A stretch of DNA of 64,000 bases, from contig NC_080570.1 in assembly GCF_030247185.1 (NCBI RefSeq), forward strand, positions 152,285,641 to 152,349,640, given 5' to 3'. The notes below the pieces were generated by a model, which did not search any database, was not told the DNA's origin, and saw only the letters and a program-made list of their open reading frames with translations. This DNA is from Malaya genurostris. Taxonomy: Eukaryota > Arthropoda > Insecta > Diptera > Culicidae. The translations under genes were made by a program, and so were the position numbers. Numbering within the stretch: the first letter of the stretch is position 1; every line of letters starts with the position of its first letter. Positions 52,922 to 64,000 of the stretch are shown here, piece after piece.

Positions 52922-54903
52922 ACAAATTTGAAATAAAACAATTCCGATGTGTTGATGCAGCATTCGGAAGTAAACGTGAACAAATACACTGCCAACAGAG
53001 ATAAGTAATAAGTTACACAAATAAACCCAACATTTTTGCAGTTGTACTTTTACAACCAGAATTTCCATCAAAAATTCATTTCCGAATTAATTGCATTAGT
53101 CGTACATATTTTCACAGCAGGACTATACAATCCTATTGTTGCATTGCCTTCACACTTTTTCCCAAGAAAAACTTCGATCAACTGCCCACTCTCGCACTAC
53201 AACTAAAATCACGCCGTAAAGTCTTACAAAATAAGTGCTTCTGGGGCACTTGGCTTGTCACTTTCAACGACTACCGTACTCTGCTTCACATGATTCATGT
53301 GTGTACTGTCCAAATATTCTGTGTTCGGTCTCCCTCTCTTTTTCTCTGTTTCATCCACCTGCCACCAGTCATTTGCCTTTGTTTGATTTGATCTGTTTCC
53401 TCAATTCTTTTGCATATATTACTTCTTGCTTTTTTTTTCCTTTGTTCTATACTTTCTTCGCATTGTTGCGTCGTTCAATGCGAATTGTTCTGTTCATTAC
53501 GACATTAATTAATCGAGTTTTTTTTTCTACCGTTTATTTATTTTTCTCCGAAACCGCTGCGGACCTCTCGTAACAGCTCGTAAAACACCGTACCGAGTGG
53601 CTAAGAACGTTATTTAATATAGAGAGTCGTGTTTTTATTGTATGATTACCTTGTAAAATCTGCTGCCAAAAAGCAAAACAGTTTTATCATTGAACTGGAA
53701 ACGAAAGACCAGGAAGTTTCGTTGCTCGCATCGTTTTCTAATGTGTTTTTTTTTTTTGGTTTCTTTCTCTATCTGATGAGGGTAGGAAATTGAAAAAGGG
53801 TAAATATTATCTAAAAATTTGAGATAGTTGAGCAAAAACGAAAACAACAACGTGGAATTCAAACTTTTATCACGCCGATCTGTCAAAGTAGCCGAGTGTT
53901 TTTATTTTATTTTTTTGTTGCTACCTTCTTCAATGTGTATACAGTGTAATTAATCAGGAAGGTACGAAGTACGAAGAGAGAGATATACAGAAAAAAAAGA
54001 GGGGATACTTGTTGCAATTAAAGTCTTTTTTTTTGTTACTCTACAATTGTAAAAGTTAGTTAGCCGGTAGGGGAAAAAATTAAGTTGATAGACTAAAAAA
54101 AGTGAAAGAAAGAGAGGAACGAAGTAGCAGCAGAAGCGTCATCGTCATCATCATGTTTCATCGTCGTCTCAGCAACCAACACTCAACAAACTGTCAACAA
54201 TCGACCGCATTTTTGTGAACTACTGCGAAGGTTTCCGCCTAATCATCGTTTGAAGTCATTTCTTTCGCCCAAAAAAAAGTAAAGTGTATACACGCTCCCC
54301 CTTCCCCAGAAAAACGGTCTGCCGTCCCGGGATATTTTATTTCTATTGTGCTCTCAAATGAAATGCTAGAGTTGAGGCAGTCATCGGCCGGGCTGAATTC
54401 CGTTTCCCGTTTCGACCGGACGGAGATGGAAGCCCTCCTGCGTCTAATCGTTGAAATAAAAGGATGAAAAAAGTTCGTACTTTCAAAATTTGTGTGCTTT
54501 TGACGAGGTTTGATTTGCTTTGACGCCACCCCGTTCCTGCTGCTTTTTTCCTCTGTTCTGTCAACTTGAAAATAACGCCACTGCCACGGTTCCTTTTCAT
54601 TCCGTTCCTTTGCGCCGTGTTGTCAGCTGTGATTCGTTTGTTCTCGGAATGCCATCGAAACTGACCAATTAATTTCTGTTGATTTGATTGAATTGACTAA
54701 TACTTCTAACAAAGTTGTAAACAATTGAACCTACTAATGATTGAGTGTTTAAAACAGAAACTAATCGAACTGAACATAATAGTATAGCAACTGTCAACGA
54801 ATAAACTGCAACATTTGTGATTTTCAGTACTTACCGCACCGAATTGCATTGTCCAGTATCCGTTCCAAAACGTCATCTAATTCACCTCATTCTTTTTCCA
54901 CAG
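52922..54903. other. non-repetitive stretch before tmod exon C
   Basis: Long T runs, pyrimidine-rich segments and no recurrence in the window; the 112-codon plus-strand frame at 53235-53573 is T/C-rich, hydrophobic and unrecognised. Probably host intron or untranslated sequence. Confidence 0.45.
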
Positions 54904-54935
54904 TACGCCAATCTCGCCTGAATCAGCGCAAGTAA
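54904..54935 (+). CDS. tmod: tropomodulin, distant alternative terminal exon C (short frame)
   Basis: After CATTCTTTTTCCACAG, the phase left by exon 5 gives I-RQSRLNQRK followed by TAA at 54933-54935, a short basic tail in place of the acidic tails A and B. The exon lies about 19 kb from exon 5, beyond minisatellite and transposons. The same exon is open in a second frame to 55009. A possible donor (AA|GTAAAT at 54932) could extend the short frame further. Confidence 0.55.
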
Positions 54936-55009
54936 ATTCGGTCGCTGCCGCCGCCTACAAGTCGGACTGCGGCCGTCAAAATTATACCAACTTCATCGCT
55001 GCAAAATAG
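54905..55009 (+). CDS. second open frame of exon C
   Basis: Shifted by one base from the short frame, the exon reads TPISPESAQVNSVAAAAYKS, DCGRQNYTNFIAAK and stops at TAG 55007-55009. Codon use is strongly host-like (GCT GCC GCC GCC TAC AAG TCG GAC TGC GGC). Entry to this frame needs two bases left by the upstream exon, which the AT|GTAATG donor at the end of exon B would provide. So exon B spliced to exon C would give a longer tropomodulin with a fused acidic tail plus this extension. Not confirmed. Confidence 0.5.
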   Translation, partial: TPISPESAQVNSVAAAAYKSDCGRQNYTNFIAAK

Positions 55010-55157
55010 AACAAAACCTAAACACACAAACACATATTTATCTTCTATCAGCAACACAAAACCATCTGTAAACCACACACACAACCCAGTACAGTACAGT
55101 GTTTGCAAATGGCGCTTGAGTAACTGTCTATTTGTTTATGTTTGTCAGCTCCATCTC

Positions 55158-55418
55158 AGTGTGTGTGTGAAAGTGCAACTTTGTGTGTGTGTCTCGTCCA
55201 AACCAATCGTCTGGATAGTGTGAGTGTCTACCAATCAACACATAAACATTCTAAACAACAACCACACACATACTCTCCTTCCAAAACACACAAACCAATC
55301 ACCGCCAACGCAAATGCTATTCGAGTGTCGTCTTCGTCTTCGTCTTCACAGTATTGTCGGGTTTCGGGTGTCGAGCTTCGCACCGGGAAGCAAACGGAAT
55401 CATGGCGGAGGTGGAAAA
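55158..55418 (+). CDS. candidate first exon, start codon MAEVE
   Basis: An initiator-like CTCAGTG (A at 55158) precedes ~245 bp of CA-rich leader. ATG at 55402 gives MAEVE plus two bases, then a perfect GTAAGT donor at 55419. In-frame acceptors lie at 62483 and 62486. The start-site call is weak (no clear TATA). It may be the first exon of the microprotein below or of a gene extending past the window. Confidence 0.35.
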
Positions 55419-55459
55419 GTAAGTGTCTTCTTTTGTTTTTTTTTTTTTAAATAATGATG

Positions 55460-55870
55460 CTTCAATATGTTCGATCCGAATTTGCTTACCACAACCACAC
55501 ACACACTTGAACATATTAAAACCAGTGTTTATACCGATTGAATTTTGCCTCTGAGTGGCCAATCAGAGCATCAAAGCTTTCCAACTGATGTGTCGTTAAC
55601 TCGTTCAATATTGTCGTCTCTGATTGAGAAAGCACCTAAGATTTTATGGCAGGCGAAATAAGACATGTTCACTATTATTTAGAGGTTTTCATCTCCTGCA
55701 ATTGAAGAAAACATGGTTATACCTATCTCAATCGAGTTGTAGAAATATTTCCAACTTAGAAAGTGAATAATCTGTGAAAGATCTAAACCTAATCACTTAT
55801 TAATGAATTTATGTCTTTGAATTTTTAGTAAGGCAAAACGAAGATTTGCTCCACAACTCATAACTCTGAT
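55460..55870. other. no recognisable gene (candidate intron)
   Basis: Ordinary AT-rich DNA between the candidate donor at 55419 and the start of the 12-bp minisatellite. Confidence 0.5.
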
Positions 55871-55879
55871 GAACTGCCC

Positions 55880-58800
55880 AATAACATACTCGATAAACTA
55901 TTTTAAAAACTGCCCGGTTATCAACTCAAGAAAATACTTCGGAAAATACTTTAAAAATTTTCCGAAAACTGACTTTTAGTCTCATAAAATGTTTCAATAA
56001 ATTGCCTTAAAAATTGTCCGGTAAAATGCTCGATAATCTACTTTACAAACGACCCGATGCGTCAAAAGTTGTCTGATAAAGTTTCAAAATATTTCCGATA
56101 AATTACTACAGGGACTTCCTTTTGAACTGCTCGATAATCTGCTTCAATAACTGATCGATAAAATGCTTTAAATCTTTGCATCAGTCGACTAGATAAAATG
56201 TTTTCAAAACTTTTCCATAAATTGCTTTAAAAGCTGTCCGATGAACTGCTTTAAAAACTTTCTGATAAATTTCTAGATAAACTGCTTCAAAACTTGCTTC
56301 AATGCTCGTTAAAGAACTTTAAAAACTGTCCGATAAACTACTTTAGAAGCTGCCCAATGCTTTAAAAACTACCTGACAAGCATCTTAAAAAAGTGCCCAG
56401 TAAACAGGCCTTTCAAGTTTCCGTTAATCAGCCCGATCAAATGTTTCAAAATCTTCCCGATAACTTATTTCTATAGCTGCTACAAAAACTGCCAGTTAAA
56501 TTGACTTAAAAACTTCCCGATAAACTGCTCGATAATCTACTTTAAAAAAGGCTCGATGCTTCAAAAAGTGTCTGAATAACTGCCCGGTAAACTAATTTTA
56601 AAACTTTCTGAAAGTAAGCCAGATAAAATGTTTTACAGAAAAAGAAAATGTAAAAAATGTTTATAAATATTTCCGATAAATTACTACAAGTTCCCCGGTA
56701 AACTGCTTTTAAATTTGCTCAATTGAATGCTTTAAAACTTTGCTTTGGTCGACCAGATAAAATGTTTTCAACACTTTCCCATACATTGCTTTAAATACTG
56801 CCTGGCAAACTGTTCGATAAACTGCTTTTGAAAATAACCGATAAAATACTTTAAAACTGTCCGTTAAATTACTCGATAAATCGCTCGTTAAACTACGTTA
56901 AAAGCTGCCCAATGCTTTGAAACACTACCTGATAAACTGCTTGAAAAACTGCCCGGTAAACTGGCTTTACCGATGATCAGCTCGACAAAGTGTTTCAAAA
57001 TCTTCCTGATAAACTACTTTAAGAACTGCGGTAAACTGCATCTAAAATGTCAAATGTTAAATGCCCCTAAACTTTTCCCTTAATCAGCCGATAAAATGAT
57101 TTAAGAACATTCCGAAAAATTATTCCAAAACAGCTCGATTAACTACTTCAAAAACTGCTCGATGAATTACTTTTAAAATTGCTAAACTGCCTAAAAAAAT
57201 GCTCGATAAACTGCTTGAAGATTTTCCCGATAAACTACTCAATAAAATAATTAAAAAACTACCCGATTATCTGCTTTATAAACTGTCCGATAAAAAGCTT
57301 TGAAAAGTGCTCGATAAATTGTTTAAAAAATTCCGATTACCTGCTTCAAAAACTACCTGGAAAATGGCCTAAAAACTGACTATCAGCCCCATAAAATTTT
57401 CCCGATTAATTGCCTTTATAACTGTCCGATAAACTGCTCAATAATCTACATTAAAAACTACGCGATACTGAAACAACTATTTGATAAATTGTTCTTAAAA
57501 CTTTCCGATAAACAGCTAGATAAAATGTTTTACAAACTTCCCGAAAAACAGCTCAAAAATTAGATAAACTGGATTGAAAACTTTCCGGTGATCATCCCGA
57601 TGAAACATTTCAAAATCTTCCTGATAAATTTTTTCGAAAAATACTCGATTGACTGCTTTAAAACTGCTCGATAAACTACTTAAAAAATCGTCCCAATGCT
57701 TTCAAAATTGCACGATTATATGTGTTAGAATCTTCCCGACAAATTGCTTGGAAAACTGCCCAATTAAATGTTTTTAGAACTTCCCGATAAACTACATCAA
57801 AATCGTCCTATAACCTACTTTAAAATCTGCCCGATAAACTGCTCGATAAACTGCTTCAAGAATTACCGGATGAACTTCATTGAAAACTGCACAATTAATT
57901 GCTTTGAAACGTTCCGATAATCAGACCGCTGAAATGTTTCAAAATCTCCCCAGTGAATTGCTTCAGAAACGGCTTGATTGAATATTTTAAAACTGCTCGA
58001 AATAAACTGCTGTCAAAATTGACCCGATTCAATACTCTAAAACTGATCGTTGAAATGCTTTGAAGTCAGCCCGATAAATACCTAATAAATTTTCTATTAA
58101 TTGCTTTAAAACTACCCGATAAATAGTTTTAAAAAATGCCCGATAAATTACTAATTCAACTATTCGATAGTTCGATTGTAAAGTTGCCCAATAAACATCG
58201 TTAAAAGCTGCCAGAAAAATTTAAAATAAACCGCTCGAAGCTTATATCGAAGCTTGACGCACTACCCACAAAATACCTTAAAGAAACTGATCAAAAACTA
58301 ACTGGAAAACTACCCGGAAAACTGCTCGAATAACTATCTGTAAACAACTTGGAAAGAAAATACTCGAAAATTTTCAAAAACATGTACAATAACCACTCGA
58401 CAAACTACTCAAAAATTTCTTAAAAACTGCCCAATAAAAAGCTCGATTAACTACTTTCGAATTGCCCGATAATCGGATTTAAAAGTTAACCGATAATGCA
58501 CCCAGAAATCTACTCCACGGCTCGAAGTAACTGCTCTTAAAAATTACATGAAGCTCTGCCGACAAACAGCTTGAAGCACCTGATCGAAAAAGCAGCTTGA
58601 AAATTCAATAGAAAACTGTGGCTATGAAAATTGACCGAATTAGTCGATGAACTACTTTCGAATCGGCCGATAATCTGCTTTAAAAACTGCTCTTTTAATC
58701 CACTTATAAGGCTGCTCGAAAAACAAGAAAAAATACTGCTCAAAAAATGCTTATATACTAAAATACTAATCTTTTTAAAAATATGCTCGCTTAATATGAA

Positions 58801-61010
58801 AAAATACGGCCGCTTGAAACTGTTTGAAAACTGCTCGGAAAAATTCTTGGAAAAACCCTTATACTATAAATACAAACTGTGATAAACTGCTTGGAAAACT
58901 ACTCGATTATTTGCTCAATAAACGTAAAAAGTTGCTTGATAAAGGAAAATAATTAGGAGCAACTAGAAGATAAAACTACTTGAAACACTGCTCCACATAC
59001 TCGGAAAAAATGCTTCCAGCAACTGATCGAAGAAACTGCTTGAAAAACTGTTTTAGCTGCTTGGTAACTGCTCAAAAATTCTTTAAAAAACTGCTCGAAA
59101 TCTGCTGTAATACCGTTTAAGAAACTATTTTAAAAACTGACCAATAAATCTTCCCGATAAACTAGTTAAAAAACTGCCTGATAAGCTGCTTGAAAAACTG
59201 CTTGGTGAACTGGCTTAAAAATGCTTCGAAAAATTCTCGATAAAGTGCTTTGAAACCTATCATATAGATTGAACTTTACTATAATCAGCCCAATAAAATG
59301 TTTCAAGGTCTTACCGATAAAATGCTCCACGAATTTTCCGATAAACTGCTCGATAAGCTACTATAAGAACTGCACGATACTTTTGAAGTACCTGATTAAA
59401 TATTTTAAAAGCTATCCGATAAATTGTTCGTTAAACTTTTTTTTTAAACTGACCTTCAATACTTTCTGATAAACTACTCCAATAGCTGTTTTTGAAACTA
59501 CCTGATAAAATACTTTGAAAATAGCCGATGAAATGTTTTAAATTCTGACCGATAAAATGCTTTTAAAATTTCCCAATAAATTGCTTTAAAAATTGCTCGA
59601 TAATCTACTTTAAAAACCTTTCTATATAAGAAAGAACTGCTTGATCATGTGCTTTAAAAATTTTTAAAACTTTCCTGATAAATGTTTGGAAAATTCCCGA
59701 TAATTTTGTTTTGAAAAACTGTTCTATGAACTGCTCGATAAACTAAATTAAAAAACTGTCTGGTTTCTTAAAAACTAGTTGTCGATTTCCGATAATTAGC
59801 CTAATATAATGTTTCTGTGTCCTAAAACTGCTCGATAAACTATTTAAAGAACTACCCGATAAGTGGCTATAAAAACAGCCCAATAAACTGCCTTAAAACT
59901 ACCCGCTAAATAGTTTTTGTTTTAAATTGCTCTATAAATTACTCGATAAACTGATTTAAAAGCTGCTTAATAAACATCGTTAAAAACTGCTTGAAAATTT
60001 AAAAAATGCTTACAATAAACTGCTTAACAAACTACTCGGAAAGTAGCTTGAAAAAACTGCTAAAAACTAGTCGGAGATCTGATCGATAAATTGCAAGATA
60101 AACTTCCCAATAAACTGCTGGATAAACTTCCAAACAAACAACCCGATTATCTATGTTTAAAACTACCCGATGAACTACTTTAAAAGCTGCCCGATAAACT
60201 TCGAGATCAGAGCTCTAAAAACTGCTAAAACTACTCCCTAAACAGCCCTATACTCTGCTCGTTAAGCTGCCTTATGAGCTGGTTCAAAAACTGCTGGCAA
60301 ATCGGCTCGACAAATATGATTGAAACACAGCTTGTACAATTGTTTGTAAACTACTTAAAAACTGACCGAATGTTTCAAAATTTAAATTTCACGATAAACT
60401 ACTCCAAAAACCGGTCAGTTTATTTATTTATTATACTTCGAAAACTGTCCGATAAACTGCTTGAAAACTAGTCGATAAATAGTTTAAAAATCGCCTGATA
60501 AACTGATCGATAACTGCTTTTTGAACCTGCAGGGTAAACTTCTCGATTAACATCCCGATAATCTAAGTTAAAAACCGCTCAAAAATTGCTTTCAAAACTG
60601 TCCGATGAAGTTCGAGCAAACAGCTCGTAAAAATTGCTAAAAAAAACACTACTCGCTAAACAGTCCGATAATCTGTCGGTTAGGCTGCTTTAAAAGCTCT
60701 CCGATAATGTCCGAAAATGTGCCTTCGGAGGTGCCTGATAAACTGGTTTAGAAACTGCTCGAAAAAACTGATTAAAAAACAAACTACTAAAAAGGCTACC
60801 TGAAAAACTGTCCGATAAATTCGAAATAACAGTTCGAACAAACAGCCCGATAAATTGGTTCAAAAACTGCTTGAAACAAGTGCGCGGAAAATCTGCTTGG
60901 TAAATTGCTTGAAGAACTAAAACAACTCGAAAGTTGGTCGAATGATTAAAGTAACTACTAAAAAACTAACTTCTAAAGAAAAATTCATGAACTGTTCGAC
61001 GAGCTTCTCA
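55880..61010 (+). repeat. 5.1-kb degenerate ~12-bp minisatellite
   Basis: Diverged units alternating near AAACTGCTCGAT and AAACTGCTTTAA / AAACTGCCCGAT, often as 24-bp dimers, continue for over 5 kb with no interruption by a recognisable transposon. Not related in sequence to the 13-bp array at 48877-52610. Short open frames in it are repeat artefacts. Confidence 0.92.
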
Positions 61011-62470
61011 AGAAGTATTCAAAATCCTGCTCTTAGGTTCTACTTACAATCTCAGGAAAATAGCCATTGTTGAAAAACGCAAAATTAGAAATTCCACACT
61101 GCTTTATGAATCGTCAAGAAAAAAATATCAGTTTGTTTGGTACATTTTTCTAGGCAAATTATGCACTCATTCTGATGATTTATAAAAACCCGTTCTCTCG
61201 CTTTCTGAAATAACATAACATAACATTTTTAGTTAACCAGCCATATGGATATGGGTAGTATTTCACCCAGTTTGATATGTCAATAAGTACCCTACTTTTG
61301 ACAGCTCGAATTGAAGTCGGAAATGGGTACTCGTAGTACTCATAAATGGATATTTTACTTTAACCGTGTAAAGCAATCATTTCGATTGTCCCATGACAAA
61401 AGGGCCTAACTGTGAATGACAGTTTCTTTTTGTTTACTTTTAGTTTTATGAATTTTAAGTGAAGACTCCGTAATAATCGAAAGAGAAAGTGAACATAGAG
61501 AGGTTGACATTTCTCGGTTAATTTTTCAAAAGGGCGTATAAGCAAGTGACAGTTTCTCTTTGTTAACTTTCTCTTCTATTAATTACCAAGCGGTTTCCAC
61601 TTTTATCACTCAACTCTTTGCATGAAATGATACCCGAAACTTTCGACTTTCAAACAGAATAGTGATATCAAAGAAAATCTTTTTAATCACATCACAATAA
61701 TCGAAAGAGAGAGTGAATAATTAATGATTGAAAAATTACCCGAGATTTGTAGACAAGCCCTTCTCTCGTCGGACCACAGAAGGACGATTGATTTGTTCTT
61801 GCGCGGTGACTTCATTAGTCGTTTTCGCTTGAGAAAACTGAAACTGACCCAGGGTAGTTTCATGAAACACTTTTAACGAAACTTTGTTGATTTCGCACTT
61901 AGCAACGGGGGTTTGAGCAAACCTGATATAAAAACCAGGTTCGAAACTGACCCGATTCAACAGCGTTAAAACTAGGTTCGAAACTAGCGTCAAATAAACG
62001 GTTTGACAGCAGTTTGGGTGAAAACTGAGTTAGGTTTGGCATCAAGCGAACACGACATAAGGATCTGTCGATGAATTATTTATTTGCTTGACAGCTCTCG
62101 GGGCTATGATTTCCTTGGAATGTTGTGGAATGATAAGAAACAAAATGGAATATCATGGAACATCTCGAAATGATATGGAATCGACATGTAAATAAACCAC
62201 TGAAAACTGTAAAATTACCTTCATTCAGCTAATTTTTCGGAGGAGACTCTTCTATTCAACAATCATTTTCAAAATGAAAAGCCACAGAAAAACACGGAAC
62301 CTTACAGGATAAATACAAATACCACACAACAGTACAGTTCTTAAAACCCTTTCACGATTGTCAATGTTTCCGTGTTGCCAGGGAAACAGCTCCCGCAACG
62401 TCGGTTCAATTCCGTTGTACTAATTCAAATGTTTTTTTTTTCTCTTCTATCCCATTTTGCTGTTTTTTTT
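61011..62470. other. no recognisable gene; small repeats
   Basis: Contains repeat B (61861-62010) and two similar pieces with GACAGTTTCTYTTTGTT (near 61420 and 61545) that suggest a diverged small DNA element. No coding motif. Confidence 0.45.
61861..62010 (-). repeat. dispersed repeat B, minus copy
   Basis: Reverse complement of 34882-35034, sharing GTTGCTAAGTGCGAAA, GTTTGCTCAAACC and CTGTCAAACCGTTT. Confidence 0.65.
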
Positions 62471-62485
62471 CACAAAGCGCAGCAG

Positions 62486-62615
62486 GCCGTTTACTTCGTT
62501 GCGTAGGACAAGGAAACCGTTCGAACACCACTGGATTTATGCGCGGCTGAAGGCCATCAACCAACCAACCTTCGTCATCGGAGTTTTTATTGTATTAGTT
62601 TGTTCCCGAAAGTAG
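62486..62615 (+). CDS. candidate last exon of a 48-residue microprotein
   Basis: A strong pyrimidine tract ends in GCGCAGCAG, giving two in-frame acceptors (NAGNAG, exon at 62483 or 62486). Joined to the AA left at 55418 it reads K-PFTSLRRTRKPFEHHWIYA, RLKAINQPTFVIGVFIVLVC and SRK with TAG at 62613-62615. The product would be basic with a C-terminal hydrophobic stretch (about 12 residues, short for a membrane span). Codon use at the 5' end is host-like. Unrecognised. The intron would be about 7 kb and contain the whole 12-bp minisatellite. The same phase also fits a donor in exon C (54932). Confidence 0.3.
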
Positions 62616-62619
62616 AATC

Positions 62620-63384
62620 GATCGACTAGTGTTTTTTATTCCACTTTTTGTGTCGCAAAAAAAGACGGTGCCCTGCGGGCCCAGTTTATTTTTGCACGTT
62701 TAAAATTTGAAATTTTAAAGCTTGACGAGTTCCGCACAGAATTAAGACATTAAACGTAAAGTGCAGCCAAGCGCCATCCCGTTCTACCCATTTCATGTGC
62801 GCGTGTGCTGATTCAAAACAACAACAACAACGATTGTAGTTACACACATTTGAATACGGTTTTTTTTAAGACCCTAGTAGAGTTAGTAATTAATTATACA
62901 TTTATAGTAACTACCGCTTAAGAGAGCTACCACAGCCGGCAACATAAAGAAAAAGAAGATTGGCGCATATTTTCATCCCTTGTCGTGTGTAGAGATTCAG
63001 AAAAACGATGATTACCTAAACTCTTTTATTTATATGAATTATTCTAACTTTTAACGAATGAAAAAAAAACACAACACAACCAACTTTTACTTTATACTTT
63101 TAATTAGTTGATTAGTTTCATTGTAATTATGATAGAAACAACATGGAAATTCAAACAAACAAAAAAAAACAAAAGCTTTCAACAATCAATTCAAATTGAA
63201 AGAAATACACTGCCTGAGTCAAGCTTAACAATGTTGAAATGATGCAAAAAAAATGTGATCGTTGCTTCAGCCAGCAGTTTTCACGAATATATAAAGCTTT
63301 CCTCATCAACCCTCATCACTAAAATGTTATTTAAAAACCATGAAAATATAAACGTGTAAAACGAAAAATGTTGGAGTTTTTCTT

Positions 63385-63385
<1 letters not shown>
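62620..63385. other. no recognisable gene
   Basis: Non-repetitive, A/T-run-rich DNA resembling untranslated or intronic host sequence. Nothing coding recognised. Confidence 0.45.

Positions 63386-63387
<2 letters not shown>

Positions 63388-63456
<69 letters not shown>
63388..63456 (+). repeat. compound (TC)n(AC)n microsatellite
   Basis: About 20 TC units followed directly by about 14 AC units. It creates an artefactual RERERER/VCVCVC frame on the minus strand. Confidence 0.95.
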
Positions 63457-63458
<2 letters not shown>

Positions 63459-64000
63459 TCCGAATTACCTTTCATTTAATAAAACGCGCTGATGAAACAT
63501 GATTATAATATAACATTATTGCATGGCAAGCACATTTAATTAGGGTGACCCTTCGCCCCATCGGATTTCCTATCTGACCTGTCTCTGCGTTCAGAATTCA
63601 CGTTGGCCGCGCTCACATGTCGCCGCGCGTAAATCTCCGCTTTCGGGAAAAACTCAATTAAGTGGCTATCTCACTCACTCCCACCCGGACCAATGCATGC
63701 AAATGATTGGACTAACGCCCTCTGGCGAACCAGGAACAAATAAAGAAAAAAAGCTCCCGTCGATCACCCATCCGGTGATTAATTAGCATTCTTATTGCAC
63801 AGCCTGTGATGGAAATTGAGTTGATGGTTCATTTCCGGTGTCCGGTCCTGGTCCCGATCCCGGTCCGAAACGTTGTAACCACATTTGATGCTGATGCTGC
63901 TACTGGAAAATTGATTCAATTCGGTTCGGCCAGTTTATAATTTTCCCGGTGCCGATTTGCATTTTCATGCAACGAAACTGTGTGTAGTTTACAGCTGACT
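63457..64000. other. no recognisable gene
   Basis: More even composition than the preceding repeats, possibly single-copy regulatory DNA. No coding motif seen to the window end. Confidence 0.45.

Noticed and set aside
53235..53573. 112-codon plus-strand ORF with many hydrophobic residues
   Set aside because: The frame is a T/C-rich tract; hydrophobicity follows from pyrimidine content, with no codon bias or family match.
48877..61010. CRISPR-like appearance of regularly spaced repeats
   Set aside because: Units are short, contiguous, degenerate and without spacers; the genome is eukaryotic. These are minisatellites.
63281..63475. 64-codon minus-strand ORF
   Set aside because: Produced by the (TC)n(AC)n microsatellite.

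Overview
This is intron-rich, transposon-choked insect DNA, most likely from a mosquito (Culicidae). Three things point there: Tc1/mariner elements with a DD37E catalytic triad (a class best known from mosquitoes), tRNA-derived SINEs of a type I associate with mosquitoes, and a dipteran-like tropomodulin gene. No prokaryotic features are present. Only a few percent of the window is coding.

The one clearly recognisable host gene is tropomodulin (tmod), on the + strand. Five constant coding exons lie at 30405-30557, 30620-30787, 30862-31206, 35512-35763 and 35831-35978, together 355 codons. They carry the tropomyosin/actin-binding N-terminal part and the leucine-rich-repeat cap. The start-codon exon was not identified. 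A TATA/Inr core promoter at 20940-20968 is a candidate upstream start. After the last constant exon, three phase-compatible tails can be read: 36237-36460, 36776-36981 and, about 19 kb away, 54904-54935. The distant exon is open in two frames. Further candidate exons lie at 46638-46762, 48302-48406, 55158-55418 and 62486-62615; the last two could form a 48-residue microprotein whose intron holds a 5-kb minisatellite.

Region by region: 1-9.5 kb is an old repeat graveyard (mariner, DD37E and SINE relics, an unclassified 1.04-kb TIR repeat, decayed minisatellite). At 9.57-18.02 kb a mariner-type element is split by a complete BEL/Pao LTR retrotransposon on the minus strand (10584-17815), with two 473-bp LTRs that look identical, a 5-bp target duplication and an uninterrupted 2113-codon gag-pol that starts with a PHD finger. 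From 18.4 to 24.4 kb two copies of a TIR element carrying ~133-bp tandem repeats face each other around a mostly single-copy block with the candidate promoter. From 27 to 29 kb there are foldback and hairpin elements. The 31.2-35.5 kb tmod intron holds an apparently intact DD37E transposon (31771-32981).

From 37 to 46 kb is another transposon graveyard. From 48.6 to 52.6 kb a 286-bp palindrome is followed by 3.7 kb of degenerate ~13-bp minisatellite; at 52.6-52.9 kb a ~262-bp SINE-like insertion has a clear 15-bp target duplication. From 55.9 to 61.0 kb lies an unrelated ~12-bp minisatellite. The remainder has no recognisable gene.

All calls come from reading the sequence. Product names rest on recalled family motifs and no database search was run. 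Splice joins are inferred from phase and consensus only.
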